In this document: piece after piece, positions 59,589 through 64,000 of the stretch
Layout: every line of letters starts with the position of its first letter
How positions within the stretch are numbered: the stretch's first letter is position 1
Assembly (NCBI GenBank): GCA_946414465.1
Contig: CAMKOP010000002.1
Location: 62,001 to 126,000 of the forward strand
Source: an uncultured Candidatus Saccharibacteria bacterium
GTDB lineage: Bacteria > Patescibacteriota > Saccharimonadia > Saccharimonadales > Saccharimonadaceae
Direction of reading: 5' to 3'
DNA length: 64,000 nt
Notes under the pieces: generated by a model
Told to the model about the DNA's origin: nothing
What the model saw: the letters and a program-made list of their open reading frames with translations, nothing else
The model's database searches: none
Made by a program: the position numbers and the translations under genes

Positions 59589-60626
59589 ATGGATCCAATG
59601 AATAATCCAACCCCAACACCAATACCAGATTCTGGCGCAACACCAGTACCTGAACCACCAGCAACACCGGTTTCGGAACCAGGTGTAGCACCAGCCGCGC
59701 CTGAGTCACCTGTGACACCGGCGCCCGAATCGCCAGTGGCGCCAGTGGATGTGCCTATGTCGACTCCAGAACCAGTTAACCCTGTGGTGAGCCCTGATGT
59801 TGTTGGTGCACCAGTTAATCCTGTCTTCCAACCTGGCGGACCAGATGGGTTATCGGCTACGGATCCGATAATGCAGCCTGAAGCACCTAAAGCTCCAGAT
59901 CCTGTTGAGGAAGAATTAAAGGCTCCAATGAAAGCGGCCGGTCCTGTGCCTGGTTCGATTGGATCGGCAGTATCTGGCCCACAGTCGGAAAGCGAAGCTG
60001 CATTACCGTCTGACAACCCTTTTGCTAATTCTTCTCCTAACACACCTAGCGTTTCATTTAATGATCCTGCTGCTGAACAGGGTGGCGTTGGTATGCCTAA
60101 GGCCAAGAAACCTGTTAATAAAACAACTTTGATTGTCCTTTGTGTAGTGGCAGGGATGATAGTGATTGCGTTGGTGGCAATTTTAGTGATGCAACTTATG
60201 AGTTCGCAACCAAGTGGAAATTCTTCAGGTGGAACTGAAAATACTACAGTCGTAATCGAGGAAGAGGAAGAAAAACCAGAGGAAGAGGAGGAGATTGATG
60301 ATACTGTATTAGTAGCTTCTGGCACAATGGTGTGCAAAAAAACTATAACTGAAACAGAAGCTTCGGTAGCTGGAGAAGCGACTTCGGGTAATACAACTGT
60401 AACGGTAGAGTTTTCTGATGGAATGCTTACCACCATTTCATCATCAAAAACTGTTAGTGGTGTAGAAACACCGGAACAACATCAGGCGGTAGCATCAGAG
60501 CTCACGCTGGAGACTGCTCCGACTTTTAATTTTGCTGCAACGGATGAAAATGGCGAATTAGACTTATCTATTGATGCAGTTAAGGCAAATTACGAAGACC
60601 TTGATTTTGTTTGTGAAGTATTGTAA
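59589..60626 (+). CDS. Proline-rich single-pass membrane protein, unknown function
   Basis: A 345-aa protein. Residues 1-175 are Pro/Ala/Val/Glu-rich with TPAPESPV-like repeats, presumably cytoplasmic and disordered. A transmembrane helix (about 179-204) follows, then a Glu-rich segment (EEEEEKPEEEEEIDD) and a C-terminal external domain of about 110 residues with two Cys (VCKKTIT, FVCEVL) that could form a disulfide. No family recognised. Shine-Dalgarno AAGGAAG; promoter TGATATAAT around 59535. Confidence 0.6.
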   Translation: MDPMNNPTPTPIPDSGATPVPEPPATPVSEPGVAPAAPESPVTPAPESPVAPVDVPMSTPEPVNPVVSPDVVGAPVNPVFQPGGPDGLSATDPIMQPEAPKAPDPVEEELKAPMKAAGPVPGSIGSAVSGPQSESEAALPSDNPFANSSPNTPSVSFNDPAAEQGGVGMPKAKKPVNKTTLIVLCVVAGMIVIALVAILVMQLMSSQPSGNSSGGTENTTVVIEEEEEKPEEEEEIDDTVLVASGTMVCKKTITETEASVAGEATSGNTTVTVEFSDGMLTTISSSKTVSGVETPEQHQAVASELTLETAPTFNFAATDENGELDLSIDAVKANYEDLDFVCEVL

Positions 60627-60635
60627 AATATTTTC

Positions 60636-62051
60636 ATGAAAAAAAGATACATAACGACGGCGATACCGTATATGAATGGTGATCCACATATCGGGCATGC
60701 CGTCGATTATTGTTTGGCAGATGTTTGTGCAAGGTATTATAGGCTACTAGGTGATGAAGTGAAGTTCCAAGCTGGGACGGATGAGCATGGTAGTAAGATT
60801 GCTCAAAAAGCAGAAGAATCAGGCGTAGAAGTTAAGGCTTTCGTGGATGGTAAAGTTGATCTATTTAAAGACTTTATTGCAAAACTAAATGTGTCGTATA
60901 CTGACTTTGTGCGAACGACAGACGAGTGGCACGAAAGACGTGTGCAAGAAATCTGGAAAAAACTAGAGCCACATATTTATAAAGACAATTATAAAGGCTG
61001 GTATTGTACTGGGTGTGAAAGATTCGTTACTGACAAGGAATTTGATGAGAATCATGGAATTTGTCCTGATCACCAAAAATCATACGAGAAATTGGAGGAA
61101 GAAAACTATTATTTGCGAATCTCTGATTTTAAAGAACAAATAAGAAATGCTATTGAGTCTGAGAAAATGTTAATTCTGCCAGATTTTCGTAAAAAGGAAG
61201 TATTAAAATTGCTTGACGAATCACCAGATGTATCGATCTCTAGACCAAAATCTCAATTAAAGTGGGGTGTGAAAGTACCAGGTGATGATTCGCAAGTAAT
61301 GTATGTTTGGGTTGATGCATTGTCGAATTATATTACGGTGCTTGGATATCCGGATAATGATATTTTAGAATGGTGGCCAGCATTGGTGCAGTTTGTAGGT
61401 AAGGATATTCTGAGGTTCCATGCAATTATTTGGCCGGTAATGTTGATTGGACTTGGTTTATCGCTGCCTCAGACGATTGTTTCACACGGGATGATTTTGG
61501 CCGATGGACAAAAGATGTCCAAATCAGTGGGAAATGTTGTTGATCCGATGAGCGTAATCGAAAAACATGGGTTGGATGCTTTTCGCTATTACTTTTTGAG
61601 GCACATTGATACTTTTAATGATTCTGATTTTACTTGGGCTAAATTTGAAGATGCGTATAACAATGAGTTAGCGAATGATTTAGGAAATTTAGTGCAGAGG
61701 CTAGCGACGTTGGCGAGTAAGAACGATATTAGAAGCATTGGTGAGATAAAACCTTCACTTTCAAAGGAGTATTGTGAGCTTATGAATAAGTTTGAATTCG
61801 CGAAAGCTTTTGACTGTGTTTGGGAAAAAGTACAGGCATTAAACAAGAGCATTGACGAAGAAAAACCTTGGGCTATGGCGAAAAATGGTGAAAATGAAAA
61901 ACTCGAAGAATGCTTAAACAGATTGATTACCGAACTATTAAATGTAAATTTGGAACTTACGCCATTCATTCCGGACACATGTAGTAAGATTAATGATGTA
62001 TTTAGTGATGTGATTATGCCACCAAAAACGCCGCTATTTCCAAAGCAATAA
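60636..62051 (+). CDS. metG: Methionine--tRNA ligase
   Basis: Class I synthetase charging tRNA-Met. The 471-aa protein shows the HIGH motif in YMNGDPHIGHAVDY, zinc-region cysteines YCTGCERFVTDKEF and GICPDHQ, and KMSKS (GQKMSKSVGNVVDP). The C-terminal tRNA-binding/dimerisation domain is missing, a compact form seen in many bacteria. TAAAAT (60624-60629) ends 6 nt before ATG, inside the last codons of the preceding gene. Confidence 0.95.
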   Translation: MKKRYITTAIPYMNGDPHIGHAVDYCLADVCARYYRLLGDEVKFQAGTDEHGSKIAQKAEESGVEVKAFVDGKVDLFKDFIAKLNVSYTDFVRTTDEWHERRVQEIWKKLEPHIYKDNYKGWYCTGCERFVTDKEFDENHGICPDHQKSYEKLEEENYYLRISDFKEQIRNAIESEKMLILPDFRKKEVLKLLDESPDVSISRPKSQLKWGVKVPGDDSQVMYVWVDALSNYITVLGYPDNDILEWWPALVQFVGKDILRFHAIIWPVMLIGLGLSLPQTIVSHGMILADGQKMSKSVGNVVDPMSVIEKHGLDAFRYYFLRHIDTFNDSDFTWAKFEDAYNNELANDLGNLVQRLATLASKNDIRSIGEIKPSLSKEYCELMNKFEFAKAFDCVWEKVQALNKSIDEEKPWAMAKNGENEKLEECLNRLITELLNVNLELTPFIPDTCSKINDVFSDVIMPPKTPLFPKQ

Positions 62052-62080
62052 AAAATAATCCCTTGCGGGATTATTTTTTT
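62051..62080. terminator. Bidirectional terminator
   Basis: AATAATCCC, loop TTGC and GGGATTATT with A- and T-runs, between convergent metG and the aquaporin-like gene. Confidence 0.9.
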
Positions 62081-62083
62081 GAA

Positions 62084-62998
62084 CTATTCTTCGCCAGCTA
62101 GTTTGGAGTTGAAATCGGAAAGATAGAATCCGATAACGCCGCCAATCATCGGGACTAAGGCGAAGACTGACAAAGCTTGGCAGATACCACCAAGGATTTC
62201 GCCAAAGTTTTCACCAGATGTTGGGAAGATTTGGAGCATCATAGCTACAGCTGGGTTCATAGCAAAGTTGCTATTGAGGCCTAAGAAAGCAGCGGATACA
62301 ACATAACCAACTAATACCGCAAAGATAATACCACCAGCGATTATGGCTGCGTAGGTGAAGACGCTGCGTTTGTATTGCATGGCGCGTGCAGCGAAGAAAC
62401 CGATGATTGCGGCACCAAGGAATTCTATCATTGCAAATAGCCAGAATTGGTTTTCACCAATAGCGGTCATAGCGGGCACTTCGTAAGCAGTTTCACCACC
62501 GGCTAAGTGGAAGGCGTTGAAGATGAGCCAACCGAGCCATGCGCCGATTACTTCAGCGATGATATACATGATACCGCGGATGACTGAAACGCGACGAGAT
62601 GCCATCAAGCCTGCGGCAATGATTGGGTTGAGACAAGCACCTGAGAAAGCATAAATTGCTACTAGAATTGCGATTAGTGCGAATGCATAGGTCGCGAGAC
62701 TAGCGATGCCCATAAGCGAAACTGAAAAGAGTAACAGTGCGAGTAGCATAGTACCAACGATTTCGCCGAGTAGAGCACCGTAAAATTTGTGATCCTTGAA
62801 TACGGTAAGAATGCTTTCTTTACCTTCGTATTTCTTTGCGAAGAAACCCGATAAGCAGGATTTGTTAGTTGATTTTTCCACCTTGTTGGTTTTAGGAGCT
62901 TCGTGCTCTGTCTTTGCTGCTGTTTTTGCGGCAGCTCCTTTTTTGGTCGATTCGGTCTTTTTGGACTTGTTCGACGATTTCGACTTTTTGGTCGCCAT
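62084..62998 (-). CDS. Aquaporin / MIP-family channel with basic N-terminal extension
   Basis: A 304-aa protein. Residues 1-70 are a Lys/Thr/Ala-rich cytoplasmic extension unlike typical aquaporins; six transmembrane helices follow. The two half-helix motifs are present: NPI (GACLNPIIAAG) and NPA (FAMNPAVAMM). The first deviates from NPA, so selectivity (water, glycerol or other small solutes) cannot be told. Shine-Dalgarno AAAGGAGG; promoter TGCTATAAT on the minus strand near 63035. Confidence 0.85.
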   Translation of the reverse strand: MATKKSKSSNKSKKTESTKKGAAAKTAAKTEHEAPKTNKVEKSTNKSCLSGFFAKKYEGKESILTVFKDHKFYGALLGEIVGTMLLALLLFSVSLMGIASLATYAFALIAILVAIYAFSGACLNPIIAAGLMASRRVSVIRGIMYIIAEVIGAWLGWLIFNAFHLAGGETAYEVPAMTAIGENQFWLFAMIEFLGAAIIGFFAARAMQYKRSVFTYAAIIAGGIIFAVLVGYVVSAAFLGLNSNFAMNPAVAMMLQIFPTSGENFGEILGGICQALSVFALVPMIGGVIGFYLSDFNSKLAGEE

Positions 62999-63094
62999 TT
63001 ATTCCTCCTTTTAATAATATTTATATTATTATAGCACGAAATAATGTGATATAATGAAAAAAGTTATTAAATTATAATTTATTTAGGAAAAAGA

Positions 63095-63328
63095 ATGGGT
63101 GTAATTGTAAACAAAAAAGATAATGATAGTGAGCTTTCTCGCAGAATCACGGCAGATCTCAGGGCGAAGGCTATGGAGACTGCGGATATAGACGGAGTAG
63201 ACGATGTTGATCTCGCTGAAGATGCAGAATATTTACGTGATTTGAAAAAAACCGGTAGATTTAGTTGGGTTTGGATAGTATTGGTGGTATTAGCAATTTT
63301 GTCCTTGATCTCGATTGTGTTTTTGTAA
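63095..63328 (+). CDS. Small tail-anchored protein, unknown function
   Basis: A 77-aa protein: an acidic soluble N-terminal part (NDSELSRRITADLRAKAME, DVDLAEDAEYLRDL) and a C-terminal transmembrane helix (about 57-77). No family recognised. Promoter TGATATAAT around 63050 and a weak Shine-Dalgarno (TAGGAAAAAG). Divergent from the aquaporin-like gene. Confidence 0.6.
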   Translation: MGVIVNKKDNDSELSRRITADLRAKAMETADIDGVDDVDLAEDAEYLRDLKKTGRFSWVWIVLVVLAILSLISIVFL

Positions 63329-63357
63329 GTTTTTAGCATAAGTGTTATAATGTAGCT

Positions 63358-64000
63358 ATGAGTGAACGATCGGGTAAGCTTAATTTTGAAATTGGTCAAG
63401 ATGCCACTCGTGCGGATATTGGTCAGGATGTTGGAAAGCGGAGTGTTGATGGCACATCTGCTTTGAAGCCTAATTCTGGCAGTACTAAAAGTAATGGCCA
63501 ATCAGATTTAAGTAATGCTGAAAAGGTTGCTGCGGATAAAATTACTAAAGTTGATAGTTGGTCAGATTTGAGTGATGTAAAAGATGCTGAAGAGAGTGCT
63601 GGTGGGTTATATTCTGGCATTGGAAAGGAAGCAAAGAAGCCAAAGCCAGTCGGTTTTAGAGGTGTTGCTATGCGGGGTGGGCCATTTTTTGCCATCTTGT
63701 TTACCCTTTTTGTTGTTGGTGGAGTAATTACTGGTACGCAGGTGATGCAACCTTTTAGTTTGATAGCACAGTTTGAAGAAACTTATAATTCTATGCGTGT
63801 CTCGGCCAGTATGAGATCCGAAAAATTTTTTAGAGAACAGATGAGGAATCGCAAGGATGTCAAGAGCCCATATAAACTCTTTGGGTCTGATTTTTCTATC
63901 TCAAAGAAGCAACAGGAAAAGCTGAAAGAAAAAGGAATAGAATTTGATGATAACTATGATGGGAAAAAAGTATTGAAATATACTGATGAAAGTGGAAATG
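63358..64000 (+). CDS. Membrane protein, unknown function (3' partial)
   Basis: Frame open to the right window edge, so the C-terminus is missing. The first 100 residues are polar and Ser/Asp/Lys-rich (FEIGQDATRADIGQDVGKRS), followed by a transmembrane helix (about 115-135, FFAILFTLFVVGGVITG) and a charged external part (SEKFFREQMRNRKDVKSPYK). TATAAT (63346-63351) ends 6 nt before ATG, giving a leaderless start. The family cannot be named from the visible part. Confidence 0.6.
   Translation, partial: MSERSGKLNFEIGQDATRADIGQDVGKRSVDGTSALKPNSGSTKSNGQSDLSNAEKVAADKITKVDSWSDLSDVKDAEESAGGLYSGIGKEAKKPKPVGFRGVAMRGGPFFAILFTLFVVGGVITGTQVMQPFSLIAQFEETYNSMRVSASMRSEKFFREQMRNRKDVKSPYKLFGSDFSISKKQQEKLKEKGIEFDDNYDGKKVLKYTDESGN

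Noticed and set aside
59564..60436. 290-aa antisense frame opposite the Pro-rich membrane protein
   Set aside because: Mirror of the repetitive Pro/Thr/Ala codons; the sense frame has a Shine-Dalgarno, a membrane helix and a promoter.
1..64000. CRISPR arrays, transposases, integrases, phage structural genes
   Set aside because: No regularly spaced repeats and no recognisable transposase, integrase or capsid genes were seen; the only mobile-like signals are the palindromic elements and the dus cassette.
1..64000. Alternative genetic code (UGA as glycine)
   Set aside because: TGA ends several conserved genes at the expected length (for example rsmA and the histidine kinase), no conserved gene needs read-through, and prfB is present.

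Overview
The window looks like a chromosomal segment of a candidate-phyla-radiation bacterium, most likely a Saccharibacteria (TM7) member. The pointers are: a ribosomal-protein cluster with no rpmD (L30) between rpsE and rplO, and no rpmC (L29) between rplP and rpsQ; three large secreted FISUMP/InlB-repeat proteins; short intergenic gaps; an AT-rich composition; and TGA used as an ordinary stop (histidine kinase, rsmA), which argues against the UGA=Gly lineages. The assignment rests on gene content and is not a phylogenetic result.

Layout. 1-7.5 kb: a membrane protein running in from the left, xseA-xseB, a FISUMP surface protein, a small histidine kinase/response-regulator pair joined to recO, and ppa. 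7.5-12.6 kb: glyS, an ABC exporter and hisS. 12.7-18.4 kb: a 1347-aa triple-FISUMP surface protein, three tRNAs (Val, Lys, Phe, all on the minus strand) and two small genes. 18.5-32.1 kb: rarA, a DsbA-like oxidoreductase operon, an unidentified structured RNA, a G5/transglycosylase protein, rsmA, serS, hpf, secA, an M16 peptidase, a CHAP hydrolase, murD and murI. 32.1-35.6 kb: a third FISUMP gene whose 3' end resembles a diversity-generating-retroelement variable region, then a small CdiA-type nuclease between a dus 3'-end remnant and the intact dus gene. 35.6-39.8 kb: self-contained hypothetical genes around prfB, two with RNA polymerase alpha-CTD-like domains. 39.8-53.8 kb: the S10/spc ribosomal cluster (rplC to rplO), split by a 4.9-kb gene for a 1619-aa vWA/Cna-B adhesin between rpsH and rplF. 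53.9-64 kb: an FKBP-type isomerase, a small membrane protein behind a candidate pseudoknot leader, sbcB, L-lactate dehydrogenase, a DUF2207 protein, metG, an aquaporin-like channel and membrane proteins, the last running out of the window.

Gene expression falls into two visible classes. At least fifteen genes have a TATAAT-like -10 box ending 6-7 nt before the start codon, which implies leaderless mRNA and fixes many starts. A second class, mostly unrecognised genes, has full -35/-10 promoters, 5' leaders (two with possible pseudoknots), Shine-Dalgarno sequences and private terminators.

The strongest leads are the DGR-like variable region, the adhesin inside the ribosomal operon, a family of nested palindromic elements that occur between genes and apparently in frame inside them, the dus-flanked nuclease cassette, and the pseudoknot leader at 54.71-54.75 kb. 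Cell-surface functions (adhesins, peptidoglycan hydrolases, murD/murI, secA) are prominent, as expected of a host-attached epibiont. That lifestyle is inferred.
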